Source: Marinobacterium mangrovicola
GTDB taxonomy: Bacteria; Pseudomonadota; Gammaproteobacteria; Pseudomonadales; Balneatricaceae
Assembly: GCF_004339595.1 (NCBI RefSeq)
Contig: NZ_SMFU01000001.1
Location: 56,431 to 120,430, forward strand
Length of the DNA stretch: 64,000 nt
Reading direction: 5' to 3'
Under the pieces are notes generated by a model. The model was not told where the DNA came from. It searched no databases and was given only the letters and a program-made list of their open reading frames with translations. Positions 46,857 to 55,749 of the stretch are shown one piece after another; position 1 is the first letter of the stretch; the number at the start of each line of letters is the position of its first letter. The position numbers were made by a program, and so were the translations under genes.

Positions 46857-48305
46857 ATGCTGAGGCTATTTCGACCGATTTTCTTCGTTTGTGGCGTGCT
46901 TGCGCTGATCATGACCGGCCTGCTGCTGGCCCCGATGATCTACGGCTACCTGGTCGGGGATCCTGAATATCTGGCGTTTCTGAAGTCGGCAATCATTTCG
47001 CTGCTGTTCGGTGCCCTGCTGATTTTCTGGGGCCGGGAGCGGCGCTTCCGGCTGACCTCGCGCCAGCTCTACCTGCTCACCAGCATGAGCTGGTTGCAGC
47101 TCTCTTTCGTCGGCGCACTGCCGCTGATGCTGACCGGTCACCCGCTGACGCTGTCCGAGGCGGTGTTCGAGGCGGTCTCCGGCATTACTACTACGGGCTC
47201 CACGGTGATCTCCGGTATCAATACGCTGCCGCCGTCGATTCTGCTCTGGCGCTCGCTGCTGCAATGGGTTGGCGGATTGGGTGTCATTGGCATGGCGGTG
47301 ACCATACTGCCATTTCTGCGCGTCGGTGGTATGCGCCTGTTTCAGACCGAGTCATCGGACTGGTCGGAAAAATCCCTGCCGCGATTCCACGAGATGGCCC
47401 ACCGTCTGCTGTTTATCTATCTCATGATTACGCTGGCCTGTGGTCTCTGTTACTGGGTTGCCGGGATGACCCCGTTTGACGCGGTGAACCACGCCATGAC
47501 CACCGTCTCTACCGGCGGTTACGCCACCGATGATGCCTCCATGGGGCGTTTCAACGACACTATCCTCTGGATAGCCGTGGTGTTCATGATGATCGGCGGC
47601 ATGCCGTTTATGCTCTATATCCGCTTTTTGTCGCAGCGCAACTGGTCGGTGTTTGCCGATCAGCAGGCCAAGGGGTTTATCGCCATCGTGGCGTTTCTGA
47701 TCGCGATACTGACGCTGGAACAGGTGGTTCTGGATGGTGAGCCGCTGATGCGGACGCTGACCCAGGCGGCGTTTAATATCGTGTCGATCATTACCACCAC
47801 CGGTTACGCCTCGGCGGATTACACCCTCTGGGGTGAGTTCAGCATCGGCCTTTTCTTTATCGCCACCTTTATCGGCGGCTGCTCCGGCTCTACCAGTGGC
47901 GGTATGAAGGTGTTTCGCTTCCAGCTTTCCTACCAATTCCTGGCGGACCAGATGCATAAGCTCGTGCACCCGCGCAGCATCACCTCGATACGCTATAACG
48001 GCAAGCCGATCCCCGACGATATCGTCGCTTCGGCGGTGGCCTTCTCCTTCCTGTTCTTTATCGTGCTGGCCGCTACAACCCTGATTCTTACCGCACTTGG
48101 TGTGGAATTTATCACCGCCTTCACCGGTGCCATCACGGCGCTGACCAATGTGGGGCCGGGTCTGGGTGACACCATCGGCCCTGCGGGTAATTTCCATACC
48201 CTGCCCGACACCGCGAAATGGCTCCTCAGCCTGGCGATGATCCTTGGCCGGCTTGAACTGCTCACGGTGATGGTGCTGTTATCCCCGGTTTTCTGGCGCG
48301 GCTAG
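46857..48305 (+). CDS. trkH: TrkH-family potassium uptake protein
   Basis: Inner-membrane potassium channel-like subunit (482 aa) with four M-P-M repeats. The selectivity filter strands are T-T-G-S, S-T-G-G-Y-A-T, T-T-T-G-Y-A-S and T-N-V-G-P-G, all with the key glycine. It needs a cytoplasmic TrkA-type regulator, which is not in the window. The ATG at 46857 begins directly with the first helix; the gap upstream holds the 14-bp tandem repeat. Followed by an MscS-type channel, which suggests osmotic adaptation. Confidence 0.94.
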   Translation: MLRLFRPIFFVCGVLALIMTGLLLAPMIYGYLVGDPEYLAFLKSAIISLLFGALLIFWGRERRFRLTSRQLYLLTSMSWLQLSFVGALPLMLTGHPLTLSEAVFEAVSGITTTGSTVISGINTLPPSILLWRSLLQWVGGLGVIGMAVTILPFLRVGGMRLFQTESSDWSEKSLPRFHEMAHRLLFIYLMITLACGLCYWVAGMTPFDAVNHAMTTVSTGGYATDDASMGRFNDTILWIAVVFMMIGGMPFMLYIRFLSQRNWSVFADQQAKGFIAIVAFLIAILTLEQVVLDGEPLMRTLTQAAFNIVSIITTTGYASADYTLWGEFSIGLFFIATFIGGCSGSTSGGMKVFRFQLSYQFLADQMHKLVHPRSITSIRYNGKPIPDDIVASAVAFSFLFFIVLAATTLILTALGVEFITAFTGAITALTNVGPGLGDTIGPAGNFHTLPDTAKWLLSLAMILGRLELLTVMVLLSPVFWRG

Positions 48306-48390
48306 ATCGGCTCCGCGAGATTATTGCCACCCCCAAGCGGAATGGAAGTTGCTTCGATTCTGGGCATGATCAGAAGCCAAGGGGAAGGGA

Positions 48391-49491
48391 ATGGAGAATC
48401 TCGATGAACTGAGCGGCCTGCTGCTGCCCGACTGGATGATCGCGACGGGCCTGCCGCTGCTGTCGATGATGCTGATGTGGGTGGTTTCCCGGTTGGTGCT
48501 GGGGCATCTGAGCCGGCTTGCCGGGCGTACCTCATTTTTCTTCGATGGCCTGATGATCTCTGCCCTGCGGCTACCGATCGCCGTGCTGATTCTGGCGCTG
48601 AACCTGATCTTTCTTGAGCGCCTGCTGCGCTACTACGACATCGCGCCAGAGATGCTGGAGTCTCTGACCGATAACGGTGCTCGCATCCTGCTGATTCTTG
48701 CCCTGGTGCTGCTGTTCGACGGTATCGCCAAAGGGTGCATCGATCATTATTCACGCACCTTGCCGGTGCTGCGTAACAGTCGCGGTATCACCATGATCCT
48801 GACCCGGGCGCTGGTGCTGGGGATCGGGGTGCTGATTTTGCTGGGTACGCTGGGAATCTCGATCACGCCGTTGATCGCCTCTCTCGGTATCACCTCCCTG
48901 GCGGTGGCGTTGGCGCTGCAGCCGACGCTGGAGAACTTCTTTTCCGGCGTCCAGATTCTTATCGACAAGCCGATCCAGGTGGGGAATTACATCGAGCTGG
49001 AATCCGGCGAGCAGGGCTTTGTGGAAAAGATCGGCTGGCGCTCCACCTGGATAAAGATGCTGCCCAACAATACGGTGATCATGCCCAACAGCCGCATTTC
49101 GTCCTCCAAACTGATCAACTATGACTATCCGCAGAAAGAGCTGTCGGTACTGGTCGAGGTGGGCGTGCACTACGATTCCGATCTTGAGCAGGTGGAAAAG
49201 GTCACTACCGAAGTGGCAAAGCAGGTACTCAGGGAGAGTGAATACGGTGTTTCCGACTTCGGCACCTTTATGGTTTACCACTCTTTCGATAGCTCCAGTA
49301 TCAATTTCACCGTGATCCTGCGTGGTCATCAGTTCACGGACAGCTTTCAGATCAAGCATCTGTTTATCAAGGCACTACACGCCCGTTACCGGGAAGAGGG
49401 GATCACCATTCCCTATCCGATCCGCGCGCTTAACACTTCCCAGGAGGGTGCGGTGTTAGCCGCAGCCGTTATGGGGACAACCGATAGCTGA
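48391..49491 (+). CDS. Mechanosensitive channel of the MscS family
   Basis: A 366-residue channel with about four to five transmembrane helices in the first 180 residues, the pore-lining helix around L-G-I-T-S-L-A-V-A-L-A-L-Q-P-T-L-E, and the MscS beta domain with D-K-P-I-Q-V-G-N-Y-I-E-L. The C-terminal cytoplasmic vestibule follows. Size and helix number resemble YnaI/YbdG-type members rather than the short MscS. Its role is release of solutes on hypo-osmotic shock. Likely cotranscribed with trkH (85-nt gap). Confidence 0.93.
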   Translation: MENLDELSGLLLPDWMIATGLPLLSMMLMWVVSRLVLGHLSRLAGRTSFFFDGLMISALRLPIAVLILALNLIFLERLLRYYDIAPEMLESLTDNGARILLILALVLLFDGIAKGCIDHYSRTLPVLRNSRGITMILTRALVLGIGVLILLGTLGISITPLIASLGITSLAVALALQPTLENFFSGVQILIDKPIQVGNYIELESGEQGFVEKIGWRSTWIKMLPNNTVIMPNSRISSSKLINYDYPQKELSVLVEVGVHYDSDLEQVEKVTTEVAKQVLRESEYGVSDFGTFMVYHSFDSSSINFTVILRGHQFTDSFQIKHLFIKALHARYREEGITIPYPIRALNTSQEGAVLAAAVMGTTDS

Positions 49492-49680
49492 CCTGACGAT
49501 GGACGGTGCCCCAGCGGGGCCGTCCCAGTCTCATACCGCCGAGCCCGGCAGACGGATTGCGACAACTTAATGTCGCGAGCAGTCGGTCATCGGTTTTTGC
49601 CGCTTCCTATGATGGATCGACCGTCCGTACGTCTAACGTTATGGCCCGGACTTCCTTGTTTGGCTAGGAGCGACAATATT

Positions 49681-50709
49681 ATGAATTTTCGCAAGACAAT
49701 GATTTCAAGCGCTGTCGTTATGGCAGGTGCATTCATGGCTGGCAGCGTCCTGGCTGACGATGTCCGCGTGCTCAAGTTTCACAGTGGCCTGGCACAGTCC
49801 CGTCCTGAAGCCGCACACATCGAAAAATTCGCCGAGCGAGTTAAAGAAAAGAGCGGCGGTTCCCTTCAGGTTGACGTCTATCACGCCGGTTCTCTGGGCC
49901 TGAAAGAGGCTGACATGCTGCGTATTCTCAAGGGCGGCATGGTGGATATGGCGCTGATGTACGGTGAGTACTACAAGCGCGACGCACCGGCACTGGCTTC
50001 CGTTTACGCCCAGGGCGCCATCACCGAGTCCTCCCAGCACCTGGAGCTGTTGCCGACCCTGCGCAGCATCTACAAAGACGCCTATGCCAACTGGGATATC
50101 CACACCATCGGTGGCGTCGTTGCGCCGGTATTCGATGTGGGCCTGCACTGCAAAGAGCCGGTTAACACCCTGGAAGATCTGAAAGACAAGAAGGTCCGTG
50201 TATGGTCCGGCCACCTGGTTGATACCTTCAAGAAGCTGGATATTTCCGCCCAGGTCATCGGCCAGAACGACATGTACCTGGCGCTGCAGACCGGTGTGGT
50301 CGACTGCGCTTACTACCTGTCCACCGTTGCCAAGACCGTGTCACTGCAGGAAGTGACCGATTACGAAGCCTACCTGCACCCCTGGGCAGCCTCTCCCTGG
50401 ATGTTCGGTGTCAGCGACAAGACCTGGGATTCCCTGAGCGAAGAGCAGCAGGCCGCGCTGGCCGAAGCGGGTGAAGAGACCTGGGCAGAAACCCGCGAAC
50501 TGGCGGTCGACCCTGCCCGTGAAGCAGCCGCACGTGAAGAGCGCAAAGAGCTGGGCATTACCGTGCTGGATCCGTTCAGCGAAGAAGATGTGAACACCTT
50601 CGTTGATGCTGCCATGGCCGCCTGGAAAGAGATGGCTGAAGGCGCCGGTGAAGAGGGCGTGGGCTACTACGAAACCGTTTCCGCGCTGGCTCGCGAACAG
50701 CAGAAGTAA
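49681..50709 (+). CDS. TRAP transporter substrate-binding protein (DctP family), system 1
   Basis: Periplasmic receptor of 342 residues. Signal peptide residues 1-24 (basic N-R-K, hydrophobic core, cleavage after V-L-A). The family's carboxylate-binding Arg is in K-K-V-R-V-W near residue 177, and V-D-C-A-Y-Y-L-S-T-V-A-K is the usual C-lobe motif. The ATG at 49681 has TAGGAG upstream; the open frame to 49570 gives no signal peptide. Substrate unknown, probably an organic acid. First gene of a dctPQM operon; a weak hairpin (50716-50733) lies before the small permease. Confidence 0.92.
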   Translation: MNFRKTMISSAVVMAGAFMAGSVLADDVRVLKFHSGLAQSRPEAAHIEKFAERVKEKSGGSLQVDVYHAGSLGLKEADMLRILKGGMVDMALMYGEYYKRDAPALASVYAQGAITESSQHLELLPTLRSIYKDAYANWDIHTIGGVVAPVFDVGLHCKEPVNTLEDLKDKKVRVWSGHLVDTFKKLDISAQVIGQNDMYLALQTGVVDCAYYLSTVAKTVSLQEVTDYEAYLHPWAASPWMFGVSDKTWDSLSEEQQAALAEAGEETWAETRELAVDPAREAAAREERKELGITVLDPFSEEDVNTFVDAAMAAWKEMAEGAGEEGVGYYETVSALAREQQK

Positions 50710-50749
50710 ACCATCGACGGTGATTCTGCCGTCTGCAACTTAGGAGGGG

Positions 50750-51262
50750 ATGATGGCCTCGCTGCTATCTAAAACCTTGGATCGGGTTACGCATGCACTG
50801 TTCTTGATGGGTGTCTGCGCCGGTATTCTTATGGCGTTGATGATTTTGGGCAGTGCGTTGCTGCGGTACCTGGCCGGGGCACCCCTCTCATTTTCAGATG
50901 AACTGGCAGGGTTGCTGTTTGTAACCCTGGCGTTCACCACGTTTCCTGAAGTGATGCTGAGATCCGAACATATCAAGTTGTCGGTGCTGACCGACCGCTT
51001 TGGTCCGGCGCTTCAGCGCGTTTGCCGCTTTGCGGCCGGCATCATCTTCATCACCTTTGCCGTGGTATTTATCTACGAGTCCTGGAACTTTACCGACTTT
51101 TCGCGGCAGATTAACTCACGTACCGATGTCAGCGGTCTGTTGCTCTGGCCCTGGATGGCGCTGATGCCGGCTTCGCTGGCGATGTGTCTGCTGATTGAGC
51201 TGCGTAGCCTGTTCCGTGGCCTGCGTGGCGACTGGGCTGGATTGATGGGAGGTGAGCAATGA
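50750..51262 (+). CDS. TRAP transporter small permease (DctQ family), system 1
   Basis: A 170-residue membrane subunit with four helices (about 18-40, 50-70, 92-112, 128-150). The family motif F-S-D-E-L-A-G-L-L-F-V appears near residue 44. Two adjacent ATGs at 50750 and 50753 follow TAGGAGGGG. Its end overlaps the large permease by 4 nt (ATGA), as usual for TRAP operons. Confidence 0.92.
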   Translation: MMASLLSKTLDRVTHALFLMGVCAGILMALMILGSALLRYLAGAPLSFSDELAGLLFVTLAFTTFPEVMLRSEHIKLSVLTDRFGPALQRVCRFAAGIIFITFAVVFIYESWNFTDFSRQINSRTDVSGLLLWPWMALMPASLAMCLLIELRSLFRGLRGDWAGLMGGEQ

Positions 51263-52548
51263 GCTGGCTGATTCTGAGCGGTTCGCTCATCGTATTACTG
51301 GGCACCGGAGCGCTGCTGGGCGCGGCGCTGGGCCTGACCGGCTTTATACTGCTGCATTTCCAGGCTAATGGCGCCACGGCTTTGGCGATCAACTCCGCCT
51401 GGAACCTGTTGACCGAGTTCACCCTGAGCGCGGTGCCGCTGTTCATTATGCTTGGCGATATTCTCCTCGCCAGTGGTGTATCTACGCGGGTGTATAACGG
51501 TCTCACGCCGCTGTTCCGCTGCATGCCGGGCCAGCTGCTGCATACCAATATTGCCGTATGCACACTGTTTGGCGCCGTCAGCGGATCGAGCACCTCCACC
51601 GCGGCTGCTATCGGCTCGGTAAGCTATCCGGAGCTGAAGAAACGCGGTTATGACCCAGCCGCCGTGGTCGGCTCTCTGGCGGCCGGTGGCACCCTGGGGC
51701 TGTTGATTCCGCCAAGCCTGTCGCTGCTGATCTACGGCGCGACCCAGGATGTCTCCATTGGTCGGCTGTTCCTGGCGGGTCTGTTGCCCGGCCTGATGAT
51801 CTCTGCCGGCTTCCTGTTGTGGATCTATCTGCGCTCCCGCTTTGGCTCCCATATCGCCCCCGAGCACGGTGAAGGCTTCAGCTGGCGCGACACCGGCGCG
51901 GGCCTGCTGCAGATCTGGCCGCTGCCGATTCTGATCTTCTTCGTGCTCGGTACCATCTATATGGGGATCGCCACGCCCACCGAGGCGGCGGCCATGGGTG
52001 TCGGCGTATCGATCATCATCGGTTTCCTCTGGGGCGATCTGACCTGGCGTGAGCTGTGGAATGCGTTCAAGCGCTCCTCCATCATGTTCAGCTGTATTGC
52101 GATGATTCTGGTCGGCACGGTGATCCTGGCGCAGGCGGTGAGCCTGTTGGGTCTGCCGCGCGGTGCGGTGGATATGATCGCTGACCTAGGCTTGGGACGT
52201 TACGGCGTACTGCTGATGGTGGTGCTGGTCTACCTGGTGCTGGGTTGCTTCTTCGACGGCATCTCACTGCTGCTGATGACCCTGCCGATCACTTTCCCGA
52301 TGGTGGTGAGTCTGGGTTTCGATCCGGTCTGGTTCGGTATCATCGTGACGCTGCTGATGGAGGTCGGCATGATTACGCCGCCGGTGGGGTTGAATCTATT
52401 CGTGCTCAGCTCGATCACCAAGGGTGAGGTGGGCGTGCCCAGCGCAGCCTATGCGGCCATGCCTTACTGGGTCATCCTGTTGTTATCTGTCGGCTTGTTG
52501 ACCCTGTTTCCGCAGATCGCGCTCTGGCTCCCTGACGTGTTTTCCTGA
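51259..52548 (+). CDS. TRAP transporter large permease (DctM family), system 1
   Basis: A 429-residue twelve-helix sodium-driven permease. S-A-V-P-L-F-I-M-L-G-D near residue 54, the G-A-V-S-G-S-S-T-S-T-A-A-A-I-G motif, G-L-L-I-P-P-S and G-M-I-T-P-P-V-G-L-N-L are the DctM hallmarks. ATGA overlap with dctQ. Followed by a strong terminator. Confidence 0.95.
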   Translation: MSWLILSGSLIVLLGTGALLGAALGLTGFILLHFQANGATALAINSAWNLLTEFTLSAVPLFIMLGDILLASGVSTRVYNGLTPLFRCMPGQLLHTNIAVCTLFGAVSGSSTSTAAAIGSVSYPELKKRGYDPAAVVGSLAAGGTLGLLIPPSLSLLIYGATQDVSIGRLFLAGLLPGLMISAGFLLWIYLRSRFGSHIAPEHGEGFSWRDTGAGLLQIWPLPILIFFVLGTIYMGIATPTEAAAMGVGVSIIIGFLWGDLTWRELWNAFKRSSIMFSCIAMILVGTVILAQAVSLLGLPRGAVDMIADLGLGRYGVLLMVVLVYLVLGCFFDGISLLLMTLPITFPMVVSLGFDPVWFGIIVTLLMEVGMITPPVGLNLFVLSSITKGEVGVPSAAYAAMPYWVILLLSVGLLTLFPQIALWLPDVFS

Positions 52549-52564
52549 ACCTGAAACAGAAAAG

Positions 52565-52603
52565 AAACGCCCCGGTCGAGTAATCTTCCGGGGCGTTTTT
52601 GTT
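52565..52603. terminator. Bidirectional terminator between TRAP 1 and GlxA regulator
   Basis: AAACGCCCCGG 52565-52575 pairs with CCGGGGCGTTT 52588-52598, followed by TTTTTG. Serves dctM 1 on plus and the regulator on minus. Confidence 0.9.
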
Positions 52604-52627
52604 TCTTCTGTGTGGGCTGGCGGGCTT

Positions 52628-53680
52628 TTATTCGCGCCCGCGACGGACATCGGTGGGCGGGTGGCCGAACAGTCGTCTGTAGCTGCGGCTGAAATGGGTG
52701 GAGCTGACGAAGCCACAGGCCACCGATACGTCGGTGATACTCAGGTTGGACTGCAGCAGTAGCTGGCGGGCCTGGGTCAGGCGACACTCCAGGTAGTAGC
52801 GTGCCGGTGACGAACCCACATGGCGGTTGAACAGACGCTCGATCTGACGTCGGGAGATGCCGACCAGCTTGGCAATCTCGTTCACCGGCAGAGGCTCATC
52901 GATGTTCTTTTCCATTAGCATGATCGAGTCTTTCAGCGCTTGGGGGGCCTGGGGGTCAGACAGCATCAGCGAGCTGGGACACTCGCCCTCAGCGCTGGTT
53001 CTGTCCCGTCCTATTACTTCCTCGATGGATTGCGCGCAGGCCCCACCCTGCTGATCGCTGATCATGTCCAGCATCATATCGAGCACACTGTTGGGCCCTG
53101 CGCAGGTATAGCGCCCGGGCCCGGCGCTATACGCGGCGTATGAGAGTTCCTGTTCGGGAAAGCACTCACGCATCAGGGCGCGATTATCCTGGTGAATCGC
53201 GATCGGCATCTCATCCACGGTGCCGGCGGCGCTTAGATAGTAACTGCCGTTCCAGATACCGCAGAGCGTTACCCCGCGTTGGGCGGCCTCACAGAGTTTG
53301 GCGGTCAGTTTCGGCAGCGGTCCCAGTTCGTTGCGATAGCCGCCGCAGACCACCAGCACCGAGTCTGCATCCAACTGCAGATCATCGAGGATACCGTCCG
53401 TAGGTATGGCGATACCGAGATCTGACAATGCTTTAGGTTGATCGATACCGCAGGTCTGCATCTGATACAGCTTGCGTGAATAGATCAGGTTAGCCGTCAC
53501 ACAGGCGTCCAGGGCGACGGAAAATGTCGACATGGAAAAATGCTCAAGCAGCAGAAACACCACCTTTCTGGGTGGCTGTTCAAGCCTGGCTGAGGGCTGC
53601 TGCTGCAAAAAAGCGCGGTTTACATTTTGAAAGTGGGGCGAAAATGCGGAGGCAGGGCTGGTGGAGAGTATGTTTTTCAT
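52628..53680 (-). CDS. GlxA-family AraC-type transcriptional regulator
   Basis: A 350-residue regulator: DJ-1/PfpI-like N-terminal domain about 38-210 (V-V-F-L-L-L-E-H-F-S-M, V-V-C-G-G-Y, C-G-I-W-N-G-S-Y-Y-L), then a double AraC helix-turn-helix about 250-345 (V-G-I-S-R-R-Q-I-E-R-L-F, C-G-F-V-S-S-T-H-F-S-R). Pseudomonas members (GbdR, CdhR, SouR, ArgR) sense quaternary amines or arginine. It lies between two TRAP operons, and downstream of system 2 on the same strand, with a 14-bp perfect palindrome 43 nt before its start. Target and ligand are inference. Confidence 0.9.
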   Translation of the reverse strand: MKNILSTSPASAFSPHFQNVNRAFLQQQPSARLEQPPRKVVFLLLEHFSMSTFSVALDACVTANLIYSRKLYQMQTCGIDQPKALSDLGIAIPTDGILDDLQLDADSVLVVCGGYRNELGPLPKLTAKLCEAAQRGVTLCGIWNGSYYLSAAGTVDEMPIAIHQDNRALMRECFPEQELSYAAYSAGPGRYTCAGPNSVLDMMLDMISDQQGGACAQSIEEVIGRDRTSAEGECPSSLMLSDPQAPQALKDSIMLMEKNIDEPLPVNEIAKLVGISRRQIERLFNRHVGSSPARYYLECRLTQARQLLLQSNLSITDVSVACGFVSSTHFSRSYRRLFGHPPTDVRRGRE

Positions 53681-53722
53681 AGGCGGTACGCTGAATCCCG
53701 CGATAGAGGCATCGACTGATTG

Positions 53723-53736
53723 TTTGTGATCACAAA
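53723..53736. promoter_or_regulatory. Perfect 14-bp palindrome upstream of GlxA regulator
   Basis: TTTGTGATCACAAA reads the same on both strands and lies 43 nt before the regulator start at 53680 in an AT-rich region. Operator-like; it lacks the 6-nt spacer of a CRP site. Confidence 0.55.
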
Positions 53737-53928
53737 GCAGTATTCATGCCACGAAAATCGGCGAAATCCGGCCCTTTTTTGTTTTAGTTATATTTTTTAT
53801 GCATCTTTTAGTACCTGATTAATATGGGAGTTTAGGGCTGATGTCAAAATCTGAGCCCAGAATGATGCGCCTAATCGGTGCGTGTGTTGCCCGGTTTTAG
53901 AGCTCTGGAAAGGCCGGGCGGCCGGGAA

Positions 53929-55230
53929 TCAGCCGCCCAGGTTGGGTAGTACCAGCACGATCTGCGGGAAAATCGAGATCAGCAGTGCTGCGACACACAT
54001 CAGGATAAAGAATGGGAAAGCCGCCAGCGCAATGGCGCCCAGTTTCTCGCCGGTCAGCCCCTGCAGGACAAACAGGTTAAAGCCCACCGGCGGGGTGATC
54101 TGGCCAAGCTCTACCATGATCACCAGGAAGACACCGAACCAGAGTGGATCGAAGCCAGCCTGAACCACGAGCGGCAGGGTGATCGGCAGGCTCATGACGG
54201 TAATGGAGATGCCGTCGAGGAACAGCCCGAGAATCACGTAGAACAGCGCCAGGATCAGCAGCAGCACCGGCGCGGAAAGCTCCAGGGACCCGATGAAGGT
54301 CGCCAGATCTCGCGGAATATGCAGGTAGCCCACCGCTGTGGAAAGCAGCGCTGCACAGACCAGGATCGAGCACACCATGACGCTACTGAGAATGGTTGCC
54401 TGCACCGCATCGGTAAACAGTTTCCAGCTCAGCTGGCGCTCAAACAGCAGCATCAGCACCACGGCGCCAACGCCCACGGCCGCAGCTTCAGAAGGCGTGG
54501 CGATACCGCTGTAGATCGAGCCGATAACGATAAAGATCAGCGTCAGTACCGGCGCGAGCAGAGCGGCGCTCTCTCTCATGCTTACCTTGGAGTTAACCTC
54601 CCGCGGCGCCTTCTGCGGAAAGCGCAGCGCCTGGTAAAACAGGTAGCCGGAATAGAGGCAGGCGATCAACAGGCCGGGCAGCACGCCGGCCATGAACAGC
54701 TTGCTGATCGAGACCTCGGCCTGCACGCCATAGACGATCATGACGATCGAAGGCGGAATCAGCAGGCCAAGACTGCCGGCACCGGCCAGGGAGCCGATCG
54801 ACAGGCGACGGTCATAGCCACGGATCTCCAGCTCACGGGTGGTAATCTTACCCACGGTCGCGGTGGTGGCGGAGCTGGAGCCGCTGACCGCTGCGAACAG
54901 CGTACAGCCGAAGATATTGGTGTGCAGGATGCCACCGGGAATACGCGCGGTGATCGGCTCCAGGCCACGGAACAGCCGTTCCGAGATATCCGAACGGAAG
55001 ATCATCTCCCCCATCAAGATAAACATCGGTATCGCCGAAAGCTCCCAGGAGCTGCCGGCGCGAAACAGGATGCGACTCAGGGTCACGCCGACGCGGTGCA
55101 GGCTGAAATCCGCCATCAGCAGCAGAGACAGTACGGATACGGTCACCAGGCCGGCAAACACCCAGGTGCCAAGCCCCAGCACGATAAACACCATCGCGAT
55201 GACGCCGAGGGTGGTGAACAGAATCTCCAT
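53929..55230 (-). CDS. TRAP transporter large permease (DctM family), system 2
   Basis: A 433-residue permease. S-A-I-P-M-F-I-L-M-G-E, F-A-A-V-S-G-S-S-S-A-T-T-A-T-V, G-L-L-I-P-P-S-I and Q-I-T-P-P-V-G-F-N are in place. It begins in a TGATG overlap with the small permease. It is about as close to system 1 DctM as TRAP permeases usually are to one another, not a recent duplicate. Downstream a hairpin and then the GlxA regulator gene follow. Confidence 0.95.
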   Translation of the reverse strand: MEILFTTLGVIAMVFIVLGLGTWVFAGLVTVSVLSLLLMADFSLHRVGVTLSRILFRAGSSWELSAIPMFILMGEMIFRSDISERLFRGLEPITARIPGGILHTNIFGCTLFAAVSGSSSATTATVGKITTRELEIRGYDRRLSIGSLAGAGSLGLLIPPSIVMIVYGVQAEVSISKLFMAGVLPGLLIACLYSGYLFYQALRFPQKAPREVNSKVSMRESAALLAPVLTLIFIVIGSIYSGIATPSEAAAVGVGAVVLMLLFERQLSWKLFTDAVQATILSSVMVCSILVCAALLSTAVGYLHIPRDLATFIGSLELSAPVLLLILALFYVILGLFLDGISITVMSLPITLPLVVQAGFDPLWFGVFLVIMVELGQITPPVGFNLFVLQGLTGEKLGAIALAAFPFFILMCVAALLISIFPQIVLVLPNLGG

Positions 55231-55745
55231 CAGCGCGGCTCCAGATCGATCGGGGTTTTACGAAAAACGATAAGACTCAAAACCCGAGAGGAAAGAGTCA
55301 GGCAAAGCAGAATCAGGCCCAGCAGCACCGCGCCTTCAGGTATCCACAGCGGTGTATCGGCCAGGGATTCGCTGGTGATGCCGCGTGAGTAGCTACGACT
55401 GACGTTGATGCCCCAGTACCAGCTGAGCCAGCCGAACATTGCGCACATGACACTGGATATCACCAGGTCCAGAATCATCGCCGCATTCGGACTGAGCCGG
55501 TTGATAACCATACCTACACGGATCAGGCCGCCTCGCTCCAGCGCAAAGCCCAAACCCATGAACGTCATCGTAGCCACGGCGTAGCCGATGAACTCGTTGA
55601 GAACGTAGGTAGAGGTGTTGAACAGGCGCAACACGATCTCGAGCAGAATATGGGCCGCCATATAGACGATCAGGGTGCCGCAGAGAATGCCGGCCCCCTG
55701 ATTCAGTCGTTTCACTAACCCAATATATCCACGGGCGAAGAGCAT
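55230..55745 (-). CDS. TRAP transporter small permease (DctQ family), system 2
   Basis: A 171-residue membrane protein with four helices (about 15-38, 50-70, 88-110, 130-152) and the motif T-Y-V-L-N-E-F-I-G-Y near residue 44. Four nucleotides after the binding-protein gene and one nucleotide overlap with dctM, so tightly coupled. Substrate unknown. Confidence 0.9.
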   Translation of the reverse strand: MLFARGYIGLVKRLNQGAGILCGTLIVYMAAHILLEIVLRLFNTSTYVLNEFIGYAVATMTFMGLGFALERGGLIRVGMVINRLSPNAAMILDLVISSVMCAMFGWLSWYWGINVSRSYSRGITSESLADTPLWIPEGAVLLGLILLCLTLSSRVLSLIVFRKTPIDLEPR

Positions 55746-55749
55746 CGGC

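Noticed and set aside
53721..53740. CRP binding site
   Set aside because: TGTGA and TCACA half-sites are fused without the 6-nt spacer, so a different factor is more likely.
54319..55392. 357-codon plus-strand frame across the TRAP 2 permeases
   Set aside because: Antisense to dctM/dctQ; rich in Gln, His, Arg and Gly with no recognisable fold.
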